From positions 1 to 45,599 of the forward strand of contig PLZU01000102.1 in the NCBI GenBank assembly GCA_003152275.1: 45,599 nucleotides of DNA, written 5' to 3'. The notes below the pieces were generated by a model. That model was not told the origin of the DNA, ran no database searches, and saw only the letters and a program-made list of their open reading frames with translations. Source of the DNA: Actinomycetota bacterium (GTDB taxonomy: Bacteria > Actinomycetota > Thermoleophilia > Gaiellales > Gaiellaceae). A program made the position numbers and the translations under genes. Below, piece by piece: positions 24,634 to 32,931 of the stretch (position 1 is its first letter; every line of letters begins with the position of its first letter).

Positions 24634-24733
24634 GCTCGGACAGTTCCGTTACGGGGGAGTGTCCCCACTGCAGGCCGCTGAGCCGGACTTTTCCACAACC
24701 CTGGACAGTCCAGGGTCACCGAAGTGTCACGGG
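24634..24733. repeat. Convergent gap packed with odd palindromes
   Basis: Between two convergent genes lie CGGACAGTTCCG (24637-24648), GGGGAGTGTCCCC (24654-24666) and the perfect 19-bp ACCCTGGACAGTCCAGGGT (24698-24716), followed by AGTGTCACG (24723-24731). All are built around ACAGT/AGTGT cores. They may serve as bidirectional terminators and look like extragenic palindromic repeats. No T-tract is present. Confidence 0.6.
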
Positions 24734-25186
24734 TTACTCGCCGTCCCAGTACTCGAGCTCGGGCCCGTCGCGCAGCATCCGCCGCCGGCCGGGCAGGTCG
24801 ATCAGCAGCTTGTTGCTGTCGGGATAGCCGGCAACGTTCAGCGGCGATTTCGTCGAGCCGATCAGCACGCGGAACGGTTCGGTGGTGTCGTTGCGAAGCT
24901 GGTGCGCGCCCGGCTCGCCTTCGGGGAAATGCACGACGTCACCAGGCGCGAGCTCACGCTCGCCCTCGGGCGTACGCAAGGTCGGGCGGCCCGTCACGAC
25001 GATGAGGAACTCCTCGCACCCGGTCTCCCAGTGGTAAGGCCACAGCTTCTCGCCTGGCGGCGTCTCGTAGAGCGACGCGCCGAGCAACTCCGCTCCGAGC
25101 TTCCCGCCGACGCGAGCCGCACGGTGACGGTAACCCGGCCGCTCCTCCACCTCGTCGAGCTCACCATCGAGCAGGTTGAAGCTCAC
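24734..25186 (-). CDS. Cupin-domain protein (second of a pair)
   Basis: A 150-residue single-domain cupin. Motif 1 is YHWETGCEEFLIVVTG (metal-binding His, Glu) and motif 2 is PEGEPGAHQLRN. TLRTPEGERELAPGDVV is the conserved Gly-Asp turn. The tail RDGPELEYWDGE matches the end of the neighbouring cupin, so the two are paralogues. The start is GTG 25184-25186, overlapping the stop of the upstream cupin (GTGA); the longer open frame is a shadow. It could be a small enzyme (isomerase, dioxygenase or sugar-type) or a binding protein; this is not resolved. Confidence 0.85.
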   Translation of the reverse strand: MSFNLLDGELDEVEERPGYRHRAARVGGKLGAELLGASLYETPPGEKLWPYHWETGCEEFLIVVTGRPTLRTPEGERELAPGDVVHFPEGEPGAHQLRNDTTEPFRVLIGSTKSPLNVAGYPDSNKLLIDLPGRRRMLRDGPELEYWDGE

Positions 25187-25629
25187 TGCTCCTCGCCGTC
25201 CCAATAGTCGAGATTCGCCTCCGGCCGGTTCATCAACCACACCGACGGCCGGTCCTTGCGGCTCCAACCGGCATACGCGCTGACCTTGCCGCTGTCCGGG
25301 TAGACGGCGACCTCCGGGTCGGACACGGTCGAGAACATCACGACGCGAACCGGCTCGCCGGTTTCGTTTTGCACCTCGTGCGCGCCCGCCTCGCCACGCA
25401 CGAATACCGCAACGTCCCACGGCTGCAGTACACGCTTGCCCAACGGCGTGCGCAGGGTCGGCGTCCCCGAGACGACCAGCAGCCACTCCTCCTCGCCGAA
25501 ATGCCAGTGATACGCGCAGACCTTCTTCCCGGGGGCGAGCTCGTACACCGTGACACCCCACAGCTTCGCGCCGAGCTCTTCGCCGAAGCGGCGCTCACCC
25601 TCCTCCGGGAGGTCGTCGAACAGGTTCAT
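25183..25629 (-). CDS. Cupin-domain protein (first of a pair)
   Basis: A 148-residue single-domain cupin. Metal site: AYHWHFGEEEWLLVVSG gives two His and a Glu, and VRGEAGAHEVQN gives the final His. It shares TLRTP, VYPDSGK and the C-terminal LDYWDGEEQ with its neighbour. ATG 25627-25629 overlaps the stop of the enolase-family gene (TGATG). The three genes form a tight minus-strand operon led by the TAGGAT promoter at 26646. Confidence 0.86.
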   Translation of the reverse strand: MNLFDDLPEEGERRFGEELGAKLWGVTVYELAPGKKVCAYHWHFGEEEWLLVVSGTPTLRTPLGKRVLQPWDVAVFVRGEAGAHEVQNETGEPVRVVMFSTVSDPEVAVYPDSGKVSAYAGWSRKDRPSVWLMNRPEANLDYWDGEEQ

Positions 25630-26639
25630 CAGAAGCCGACACCGTCTGGCGGCGGCAGCGGGCTCGGCGTCAGCCCAGCGTGCGCCGGCCCCTCGTTGAC
25701 CTCGGAAGGCGCGACGTCGTTCGGCGCGTCGGCGTAGAACACAGCCGCAAGACGCTGGATCTGGCGGCGCCCCGGACCGAGCTCGAACTGCCCGCCGCCG
25801 TACATGCGGATCTCGCGGGCTTCGCACTCCTCGATGCACTCGAGGAGGCTCCGCAGCGTCCCGAAGCGCGACGGCTTGATGTTGAGCCAGCGCGGCTCGA
25901 GCGGCAACTTGCCCACGTCACCCCACGAATGAATCGGAGCATCGAAGCTGAGACGATCCTCCGCCCCTGCGAGGGCCTCGCGACAGCCGTCTTCGAGCCA
26001 CGCGTCCTCGATCACCACATCGGGGAAGCACTCGACGACGAGGCGGTAGAGCGCAGGATCGGGTGCGAGATCGACGGAGGTGTTGCGGTAGTACGCCTTC
26101 AGGTCGAGGACGCGCACGCGATCGGTGGCAGCGAGTCGCTCCATCAGCGCGCGGTCCCAGCCCTCCGCCACGTCCAACTTGAACTCGAGGTCCGGGTTCA
26201 ACTCGCGGTACGGCCCGATCTCGGCCCGCGTCGACGCGACGAAGCGGACGGGGTGCAACTCCCGACCCAGGACGTCGGCGAGCGAGCGTCCGGCCTGCCG
26301 GAGCGCGAGGTCGAGCGCCGCGCTCTCGAACGCCCAGCGCCGGTAATCGCGCGACGCGGCCATCTGAGGCTCGGCGTCGAAGAGCTCGAGCTCGTTCAGC
26401 CGGACCGAGTAGTCGTGCAGCGACCAGGTGCCGGCGAGCATCTCGCCGACAGGAAAATGCTCGTGATCCGTCGGGGTGTACGTAACATCCTCGCCCTCGC
26501 CCGTCTCACCGTCGCCCTCGAGAACGACCGTCGTCGTCACGCGCGTGAACGACTTCGAGACCTCCAGCTCCCGTCGCTGCACGGAGTAATCGTCGATGCG
26601 CACGCGCAGGTCGGCGAACGAGTTCCAGAGCGACGGCAT
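25629..26639 (-). CDS. Enolase-superfamily enzyme
   Basis: Probable member of the enolase/mandelate racemase superfamily, which abstracts the proton alpha to a carboxylate with a metal-bound enolate. Candidate metal ligands in order are the Asp of VLDLKAYYR, the Glu of VIEDAWLED and the Asp of LSFDAPIHS. Candidate catalytic Lys residues are in EFKLDVAEG, VLDLKAYY and LNIKPSRFG. The N-terminal capping region is unusual (TYTPTDHEHFPVGE). It has 336 residues. The reaction is unknown; dipeptide epimerase, o-succinylbenzoate synthase or sugar-acid dehydratase activity cannot be told apart here. It has TAGGAT 6 bp before the ATG. Confidence 0.82.
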   Translation of the reverse strand: MPSLWNSFADLRVRIDDYSVQRRELEVSKSFTRVTTTVVLEGDGETGEGEDVTYTPTDHEHFPVGEMLAGTWSLHDYSVRLNELELFDAEPQMAASRDYRRWAFESAALDLALRQAGRSLADVLGRELHPVRFVASTRAEIGPYRELNPDLEFKLDVAEGWDRALMERLAATDRVRVLDLKAYYRNTSVDLAPDPALYRLVVECFPDVVIEDAWLEDGCREALAGAEDRLSFDAPIHSWGDVGKLPLEPRWLNIKPSRFGTLRSLLECIEECEAREIRMYGGGQFELGPGRRQIQRLAAVFYADAPNDVAPSEVNEGPAHAGLTPSPLPPPDGVGF

Positions 26640-26645
26640 CCTCCG

Positions 26646-26651
26646 ATCCTA
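26646..26651 (-). promoter_or_regulatory. Leaderless -10 element of the enolase/cupin operon
   Basis: TAGGAT on the minus strand lies 6 bp before ATG 26637-26639. The GGAGG directly abutting the ATG is too close to serve as a ribosome site. Confidence 0.5.
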
Positions 26652-26736
26652 AGTGTCGGTTCGCATGAATGACGCGGCGTTCGCTGATTCAAGGCGGGCG
26701 CCTCGTCGTCGAGCCGCCCGCTGCTCCGCTATCGCG

Positions 26737-27375
26737 TCACCCAGTCTGGACGTGGAGACATTGGGCGTACACCGTCACACTGCCGCCTTCCAGACCACCG
26801 TCGGCTCTGACGTACCAACCGTTGTTGCCGTTCGGGCCGCTGGCCTTAATGTCGACGTTGTCGGTATCGAAGCCGCCGCCTGTGAGGAGATCCGGGTACG
26901 GACACGAGACGAACCCCGTCCTCGTGCTGTAGAACGAGTCGAACGCCCAGGCCGTTGCTGACCCGGTAGGTCGAGAACGTCTGCATGGGCGCGGCAGCTC
27001 CTGCCGGCCCCTGCGGCCCGGTTGCTCCCTGCGCACCCGTCGCTCCCGTGTCACCTGTCGGACCCTGCGGACCCGTCGCTCCCGTGTCACCCTTCAGACC
27101 CTGCGGCCCAATGGGGCCTTGCGGGCCGGTCGGCCCCGTCTGGTTCCAGCTCACCGCAAGCTCGTTGCTCTTGCAGCTCTGGTCCTTGTTCGAGGTTCCT
27201 TGCGGGTCGATCAGCCTTAACTGACCGTTCTCTGTCTGGTAACAGCCGTGAATCACGCCGCCCGAGTCCGGGATCGTCGCGTAGGCGATCCGGCCGCGGC
27301 CCCAAGCGCGCCGACAACAACGGCCAAAACCACAAGACCGCGCCTCCCGGCACGTCGCGCTCTAATAAACGACAT
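26737..27375 (-). pseudogene. Secreted collagen-like protein, two compensating frameshifts
   Basis: Three pieces of one protein lie in two frames. ATG 27373-27375, with GGGGAGG upstream, opens a signal peptide ([18 protein letters not shown]) that meets a stop near 27256. The middle (27256 to about 26960) is one frame off: [18 protein letters not shown], then about 13 Gly-X-Y triplets ([26 protein letters not shown]), then [16 protein letters not shown]. The end (to 26737) returns to the first frame: [18 protein letters not shown] to QCLHVQTG. The order matches actinobacterial secreted collagen-like proteins. One base is missing near the GGGG before the middle part and one is extra near 26950. 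Decay, phase variation or assembly error are all possible. Confidence 0.8.
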
Positions 27376-27492
27376 CTGTCTCGCCTCCCCTAGCAATGGA
27401 TGCCCGCCGAACATGCAACCAATCACACATGGAATGGCCCTGTCCAGCGGCTAGGCGAATCCCGCCGAACCGCTCTTGCATACTCCGACCGT

Positions 27493-27981
27493 ATGAGGAG
27501 TCTCGCCGTCTTTGCCGCGGCACTCGTCGTGACCGCCTCTGCGGCCGCCGCCCTGCCGAAGGCGGGCGTCTTCTTGCCGGGACGCTCGCTCGGCGGCATC
27601 CGACTCGACGAAAGCGCGGCAGGCGTGCGCGCGGCGCTCGGCCACTCGTACGGCGTCTGCAGCGCGTGCGCGACCACGACCTGGTACTTCACGTACAAGA
27701 AGTTCGACCAGCACGGGCTCGCGGTCGAGCTCACCGGTGGGCGCGTCTCCGCGGTGTACACGCTGTGGCAGCCGAGCGGCTGGCGCGCCGCAAAGGGGCT
27801 GCGCCTCGGCGTCGTCGAAGCACAACTCACGACTTCGACCGGACCGCTCGTCTCGGTCGTCTGCCCGGGCTACGACGCACGCGTGGCTGACGGTTCGCGC
27901 GCGCGCTCGGTGTACTACGTCCTCCAGGGAAAGCTCTGGGGATTCGGCCTCTTGCGCGCCCACGCGAACCCATGCCGGTGA
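27493..27981 (+). CDS. Secreted protein of unknown function
   Basis: A 162-residue exported protein. The signal peptide is RSLAVFAAALVVTASAAAA. The mature part contains PGRSLGGIRLDESAAGVRAALG, a CSAC pair (about 58-61), TWYFTYKKFDQHGLAVE and AVYTLWQPSGW, and two further Cys. This repeated beta pattern is familiar from Thermoleophilia and Solirubrobacter proteins of unknown role. ATG 27493 has TACTCC 6 bp upstream (27481-27486), close to the leaderless pattern. The last 10 bp overlap the threonine dehydratase start. Confidence 0.75.
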   Translation: MRSLAVFAAALVVTASAAAALPKAGVFLPGRSLGGIRLDESAAGVRAALGHSYGVCSACATTTWYFTYKKFDQHGLAVELTGGRVSAVYTLWQPSGWRAAKGLRLGVVEAQLTTSTGPLVSVVCPGYDARVADGSRARSVYYVLQGKLWGFGLLRAHANPCR

Positions 27982-28928
27982 TCGAGCTCGCCGACGTGCA
28001 AGCGGCCGCGCAGCGCTTGCACGGCGTCGCGACCCGTACCCCGGTACTGACCTCGCGCACGCTCGACGGGCTCGCCGGGGCATCGGTGTACGTGAAGGCT
28101 GAGTGTTTTCAGCGAGGCGGAGCGTTCAAGTTCCGCGGCGCGTACAACAAGATCGTGTCGCTGACGGAGGACGAGCGTGCGCGCGGCGTGCTCGCATACT
28201 CGTCGGGAAATCACGCGCAGGCGGTAGCGATCGCCGCGCGCCTGCTCGGCGCGAGCGCGACGATCGTGATGCCAGAGGACGCACCGGCCGCGAAGCTCGA
28301 GGCAACGCGCGGCTACGGAGCCGAGATCGTGACGTACGACCGCTTCGCCGACAACCGTGAAGAGATCGGCGCACGGCTTGCGGAAACGCGCGGCCTCGCA
28401 CTCGTCAAGCCGTACGACGATCCGCTCGTCATGGCGGGCCAGGGCACCGTGGCGCTCGAGCTGCTCGTGGAGGTACCCGACCTCGATCTGCTCGTGACGC
28501 CGGTCGGCGGCGGCGGGCTGATCGCGGGCTGCGCCACCGTCGCGAAGACGTTGCGTCCCGAGATGCGCGTCGCCGGCGTCGAGCCGGAGGCGGGCGACGA
28601 CACCGCACAGTCGCTCGCATCTGGAAAGCGCGTCAACGTCGGCGTGCCGCGCACGATCGCCGATGGGCTTCAGGCCGCGGAGCCTGGCGAGCTGACCTTC
28701 GCGATCAACCGCGAGCTCGTCGACGAGATCGTGACGGTGAGCGACGCGGAAATCGTCGACGCGATGGCGTTCCTCTTCGACCGCCTGAAGATCGTCGTCG
28801 AGCCGAGCGGCGCCGTCGGGATCGCGGCCCTTCTGAACGGGCGCCTACGCGGCAAGGCGGTCGGCGTCGTGATCTCAGGCGGAAACGTCGGCGTTCAGCG
28901 CTTCGCCGAGCTAGTCAGCGGCCGCTAG
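27972..28928 (+). CDS. Threonine/serine dehydratase (PLP fold type II)
   Basis: Pyridoxal-phosphate enzyme that deaminates threonine (or serine) to 2-oxobutyrate (pyruvate), or acts as a serine racemase. The PLP lysine is K53 in GGAFKFRGAYNK. SSGNHAQAVA is the substrate loop, GGGGLIAG the phosphate-binding Gly loop, and SGGNVG the C-terminal pyridine contact. With 318 residues it lacks the C-terminal regulatory ACT domain, so it is of the catabolic type without isoleucine feedback. It overlaps the preceding secreted protein gene and ends 18 bp inside the convergent TetR gene. Confidence 0.92.
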   Translation: MPVIELADVQAAAQRLHGVATRTPVLTSRTLDGLAGASVYVKAECFQRGGAFKFRGAYNKIVSLTEDERARGVLAYSSGNHAQAVAIAARLLGASATIVMPEDAPAAKLEATRGYGAEIVTYDRFADNREEIGARLAETRGLALVKPYDDPLVMAGQGTVALELLVEVPDLDLLVTPVGGGGLIAGCATVAKTLRPEMRVAGVEPEAGDDTAQSLASGKRVNVGVPRTIADGLQAAEPGELTFAINRELVDEIVTVSDAEIVDAMAFLFDRLKIVVEPSGAVGIAALLNGRLRGKAVGVVISGGNVGVQRFAELVSGR

Positions 28929-29525
28929 CGACGCCGCGAAGCCGGCGGTGAGCACCTCCACAACCGTGCGCTCGGCAGCCTCGACATCGGCCACGCCGCT
29001 CGGGAGCTGACCGAGCACCCAGCCGGTCAGCACCTCATCGATGCCGCCGTAAAACACGACGGCGGCGAGCGCCGGGTCGAGGTCGGCGCGGAGCTCCCCA
29101 CTCTCCTGGCCGCGCTCGATGATGTGCCGAATCGCCTCGATCGGCTTCACGAGATCGCTGATGCGTTCCTGCATCTCCGGGCTGCGCGCGATCTCTCGCA
29201 CGAGAACGCGTACAACGTCCGGCTGATGCCGCCACGTGCGCAGGATGATCGCGGCGACGTGGCGCAGCTGATCGCGCGCGGAATCGTTCGATTGCTCGAC
29301 CGCGTGAATGCGCTCGACGAGTACGCCCCAGTTCTCGCGGAAGATCGTCTCGAGAACTTCGTCCTTCGACGAGAAGTAGTGGTAGAGCAGGCCGTGCGCA
29401 ACGCCGGCTTCCTCGGCAATATCGCCGACGCGCGACGTGTGGTACCCCTTGCGCGCGAACACACGGACAGCTGCGTCGAGGATCAAACGCCGTTTCTCTT
29501 CGGCACCGGTTGCGCGCTCGCCCAA
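28911..29525 (-). CDS. TetR-family regulator, FadR-like
   Basis: Transcription repressor of about 204 residues. The helix-turn-helix lies at about 10-57: AAVRVFARKGYHTSRVGDIA, then EEAGVAHGLLYHYFSSKDEV. The C-terminal ligand domain ends in VFYGGIDEVLTGWVLGQLP, very like Bacillus FadR (YsiA), which responds to long-chain acyl-CoA. TTG 29523-29525 is the best start; no ATG or GTG precedes the HTH in frame. It is divergent from a CaiB/racemase gene that it probably controls. The 29526-29558 gap contains TACCCT on the minus strand and TAGGTT (29545-29550) on the plus strand. Confidence 0.86.
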   Translation of the reverse strand: MGERATGAEEKRRLILDAAVRVFARKGYHTSRVGDIAEEAGVAHGLLYHYFSSKDEVLETIFRENWGVLVERIHAVEQSNDSARDQLRHVAAIILRTWRHQPDVVRVLVREIARSPEMQERISDLVKPIEAIRHIIERGQESGELRADLDPALAAVVFYGGIDEVLTGWVLGQLPSGVADVEAAERTVVEVLTAGFAASLAAAD

Positions 29526-29558
29526 GGCCGTCGCAGGGTAGTGGTAGGTTCGGGTGGG

Positions 29559-30497
29559 ATGCAAGCGCTCGGAGGGACGCTCGTTGTCGATTTCACCCGC
29601 TATCTCCCGGGTGCGTTTGCGTCGCGCGAGCTCCAGCGGCACGGCGCGAGGGTCGTCCGCGTCGAGCAGCCGGGCGGCGACCCAATGCGACTGACGTCGC
29701 CGGAGTGGTACGACGCCCTGAACGCCGGCAAGGAATCGGTCGTCGTGGAGCTTCCCGGCGATGGAGATTTCGCGCGTGCGCTCCTCGAACGCGCCGACGT
29801 CATCCTCGAGTCGTTCCGGCCCGGCGTGGCCACACGTCTCGGCATCGGACCGGACGCTGCGTCTGCGCGCGCGGTCTACTGCTCGCTCACGGGGTTCGGG
29901 TTGGGCGGCGAGCACGAGCAGACGGCCGGCCACGACCTGAACTACGTCGGCTGGGCGGGACTGCTCGAGGACACCGCGCCCGCGCTTCCACCCGTCCAAG
30001 CCGCCGATCTCGCGGCAGGCGCACTCGGCGCCGTGACCGAGGTACTCGCAGCGCTGCTCGAGCGCGAGCGCACCGGCCGAGGCGCACACGTCGTCGTGTC
30101 GATGACGCACGGCGCGCTCGAGCTCGCTCCGGGATCGCCGGTGCTCACGCACGGCTTCGCCTGCTACTCGATCTACGCGTGCGCCGACGGACGCCACCTC
30201 ACGGTCGGCGCGCTCGAGCCGAAGTTCTTTCAGCGGCTGTGTGCGCTCCTCGACCAGCCTGAACTCGCAGCACATCAGTACGACGGCGAGCAGCGCGACC
30301 TTAAGAGTGCGCTCGCGCAGGTTTTCGCGAACCGCCCGCTGGAACACTGGCTGAGATTGTTCGAGGGCGAAGACGTCTGTGTAGGCCCGGTAGCCACTCG
30401 CGCCGAAGCGGCAGTTGAGTTCGGCACGCCCTCGAGCAGGTGCGCAGCCGCAACCGGTGAGCACACGGCGAAGTGGCAGCGGGAGCTCGGCCTGTGA
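29559..30497 (+). CDS. CaiB/BaiF family: alpha-methylacyl-CoA racemase-like
   Basis: Class III CoA-transferase fold protein. AGHDLNYVGWAG holds His125, and Asp150 lies in VQAADLAAGALG. These match the His/Asp pair of alpha-methylacyl-CoA racemases, which epimerise 2-methyl-branched acyl-CoAs before beta-oxidation. It has 312 residues, about 45 shorter than mycobacterial Mcr, with the loss near the C-terminus. A CoA-transferase role remains possible. TAGGTT lies 8 bp before the ATG. The downstream lysyl oxidase fusion starts inside its stop (GTGA). Confidence 0.88.
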   Translation: MQALGGTLVVDFTRYLPGAFASRELQRHGARVVRVEQPGGDPMRLTSPEWYDALNAGKESVVVELPGDGDFARALLERADVILESFRPGVATRLGIGPDAASARAVYCSLTGFGLGGEHEQTAGHDLNYVGWAGLLEDTAPALPPVQAADLAAGALGAVTEVLAALLERERTGRGAHVVVSMTHGALELAPGSPVLTHGFACYSIYACADGRHLTVGALEPKFFQRLCALLDQPELAAHQYDGEQRDLKSALAQVFANRPLEHWLRLFEGEDVCVGPVATRAEAAVEFGTPSSRCAAATGEHTAKWQRELGL

Positions 30498-31960
30498 TCG
30501 CTGCGTACGCCGCGGCGGCCGCGATCAAGCCGGAGCCGCGCGATACCAGGATGCTCGCCGCGAGCGGCGGCTTTGTCGTTTCGATCACGCCGGACGGGAC
30601 GCGCAAGAATCTGATTGCTGACGCGCAGGACGCCGCCTACTCGCCGGACGGGACGCTCATCGCATTCGCGCGCGCCGGCGATCTCTGGGTCGCGAACGCC
30701 GATGGCAGCGGCCAGCGCCGGCTCGCAGTGACGCCGCAGGTCGACGAGTGGGGGCCGGCCTGGCTCCCTGGCGGCACTTCGATCGTGTACACGGCGAGCG
30801 TTGCGGGCACCAGGCAGATCCGTGTCGTGCAACTGCCGACCGGACCGTCCGCGCGGATCGCGGCGAGCAACGCGGAGGAGTACGGTGCCGCAGTCTCGGC
30901 AAGCGGCAAGCTCGCCTTCGTCTCGACCCGCAGTGGGGCGCCGGTGATCTACGTCGCACAGTCGAACGGCCTGGGCGCAACCGCCTTCGACACGACGCCC
31001 CCGGCGACACCATTCGCCACCGTGCACGACCTTGCGTGGTCGCCCGACGGGACGAAGCTCGCGTACGTCGCCGATCTCGCCGACGGCACGAGCGCGCTCG
31101 TGGTCGACGACGGAACGACGCAGACGCTTCTCCCCGCCGGGACGTTCCCCGTGTGGTCGCCGACCGGAACGCGAATCGCATTCGCGAGTGGCACGAACCT
31201 CATGTCCGTCGCGCTAGACGGCACCGACGTGCGCTCGCTCGGCGCAGGCGCGCCGCTCGACTGGCGCGTCGTCCCCGTCGGAACGCCGAAGTTCCCGAAC
31301 CTCGTGCAGCGGCCGCCGAGCGGGCTTGTCATCGAGCACGCCGGTAGTCACTGGCTGCTCGGCTTCACCTCGATGGTCGACAACCGGGGCCCCGGGATCC
31401 TGTGGATCCGTGCGAGACGCCCACCGGGCTCGGCCGTCATGCAGGTGCACCAGTTGATCCAGCTCGCGTCCGACGGAGTGCGCGTCGACCAGAGCTCGGG
31501 CGAGCTGAAATACGTCAACGCCCCGCCGCATCACCACTGGCATTTCCTGGGCTTCGACCACTACGAGTTGCGCAGCGCCACCGACTTCACTTTGCGCGTG
31601 CGCGATTACAAGAGCGGCTTCTGTCTTGCCGACCACTGGGGCCACGCGATCGGCGTGCCACACGGCCCGCCGCGATTCCTCGGCGACTGCGAGCAGTTCC
31701 ACCCCGAGGCGCGGTCAGTAGTTGAAGGCTCGTCCGTGGGCTACTCCGACCGCTACCCGGCGTTCTTCCACGGACAGCAGCTCGACATCACGAAACTCCC
31801 CGCAGGGCGCTATTGGCTCGTCCATCGCGCGAACGAGGACTTCCACCTGCGCGAGACGAGCTACAGCGACGACGCGGCATCGCTTCTGATCCAGCTCACC
31901 TGGCGGGCGGGTGCGCCGAGCGTCATGACCTTGCGAACCTGCTCGCGCGAGCGCTGCTGA
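30494..31960 (+). CDS. TolB-like beta-propeller fused to a lysyl oxidase domain
   Basis: Two-domain protein of 488 residues. Residues about 15-245 are a TolB/WD40-like propeller with repeats such as AAYSPDGTLIAFAR, GPAWLPGGTSIVYTA, LAWSPDGTKLAYVA and PVWSPTGTRIAFASG. Residues about 270-480 are a lysyl oxidase domain: ILWIRARRPPGSAVMQVHQL, then the copper site PHHHWHFLGFDHYEL (HHHWH at 346-350), and QLDITKLPAGRYWLVHRAN. Lysyl oxidases oxidise lysine side chains to aldehydes for cross-linking. GTG 30494 overlaps the upstream stop. The N-terminus (MIAAYAAAAAIKPEP) is a poor signal peptide, so the export route is unclear. Confidence 0.85.
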   Translation: MIAAYAAAAAIKPEPRDTRMLAASGGFVVSITPDGTRKNLIADAQDAAYSPDGTLIAFARAGDLWVANADGSGQRRLAVTPQVDEWGPAWLPGGTSIVYTASVAGTRQIRVVQLPTGPSARIAASNAEEYGAAVSASGKLAFVSTRSGAPVIYVAQSNGLGATAFDTTPPATPFATVHDLAWSPDGTKLAYVADLADGTSALVVDDGTTQTLLPAGTFPVWSPTGTRIAFASGTNLMSVALDGTDVRSLGAGAPLDWRVVPVGTPKFPNLVQRPPSGLVIEHAGSHWLLGFTSMVDNRGPGILWIRARRPPGSAVMQVHQLIQLASDGVRVDQSSGELKYVNAPPHHHWHFLGFDHYELRSATDFTLRVRDYKSGFCLADHWGHAIGVPHGPPRFLGDCEQFHPEARSVVEGSSVGYSDRYPAFFHGQQLDITKLPAGRYWLVHRANEDFHLRETSYSDDAASLLIQLTWRAGAPSVMTLRTCSRERC

Positions 31961-31977
31961 TTGCGCTGCTCAGGTCT

Positions 31978-32894
31978 CTATCGGCAGAGCGGGTTCTTCG
32001 GGGCGCCGGCGCAGGGCTTCGGCAGCGTCGGCTGCGTGGGCGAGAAGAGGCCGCCTGCGAGCGCGATGTCAGCGTAGCCGCCGCCGCTCACCGTGTTGTT
32101 CGTGAACGCGTTGCCGGCGAGCTGGAAGTAGATCTTGTCCGCGGTCGGCGGAAACGGCACCGGGTTCTCGAAGCCAAGGATCCCGAAGTTCTTGTTCCCC
32201 GAGATCACGTTGTTCGTGAACAGTCGCCGTAGGTGCCGATCGGCTCGAGCCGACGCCCCAGGGCAGTTGCAGCGACGTCCCGTTCCCCCCCACCGCGTTC
32301 AGCCGGAGCACGGAATCCTGCACGATCAGGTGCCCACCCGCGTTCGTGCCGGAGAAGCCGAGCGCATTGCGCTCCATCAGCGCGTGCGACACGGTGGCAT
32401 GACAGTCGGGGCACGCGCCGATGTAGAGGCCGGAGTCGTTGAACCCGCTCGCGTAGACGTGATCGAACTCGCCGTTCACGGAGTTGGATGTGAAGATTCC
32501 GTAGCCGCCGAGCCGACCCGTGTCGTAGACAGTGAGCCAGTTGCCGTGCCACCCGCTCGCCCCGATCGCGCCCGAGTCGTCGCCGCCGTTGAACCAGATC
32601 TCGTTGCCGCCGCTCGCCTCGTCGTCGCGGCTCTTGCGGTCCCAGTTGCGCACCGTGAGGTTCTCGATCCAGACGTCGTCGGCCTTGGCCACGACGATCC
32701 CGTAGCCGACCTGGTGGAGACCGTCCACGATCACCGTGTTGCGGTTCAGGCCGCGCAGGTGGAGGTGCGGGGTGCTGATCACGACCCGCTCGTGGTAGCG
32801 CCCGGGCGCGACGAGCACCCAGTCGCACGACTTCGCGCGGTTGACGCCGGCCTGGAAGGACGAGTGCGAGGAGAAGTGCAGCGGCGAGCTTCAC
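31978..32894 (-). pseudogene. Secreted right-handed beta-helix protein, frameshifted
   Basis: Three frames hold one protein. GTG 32892-32894 opens a signal peptide (VKLAAALLLALVLPG). The main part starts one frame on, at SSFQAGVNRAKSCDWVLVAPG (about 32859), and contains a NosD/pectate-lyase-like helix: HLHLRGLNRNTVIVDGL, DDVWIENLTVRNWD, GLYIGACPDCHATVSHALME. The C-terminal turn (FTNNVISGNKNFGILGFE to NPLCR) is in the third frame after a shift near 32210-32270. Each shift fits one extra base. It is last in the minus-strand run after the SPFH gene and convergent with the lysyl oxidase fusion. It is probably a decaying gene or carries assembly indels. Confidence 0.72.
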
Positions 32895-32931
32895 GCCGCG
32901 AACTACATCGCAACGGGAGCGGGGCGGCCTT

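Noticed and set aside
27022-27393. Pro-rich plus-strand frame opposite the collagen-like gene
   Set aside because: Pro-Cys-Gly repeats are the antisense reading of Gly-X-Y codons; signal peptide and C-terminal domain exist only on the minus strand.
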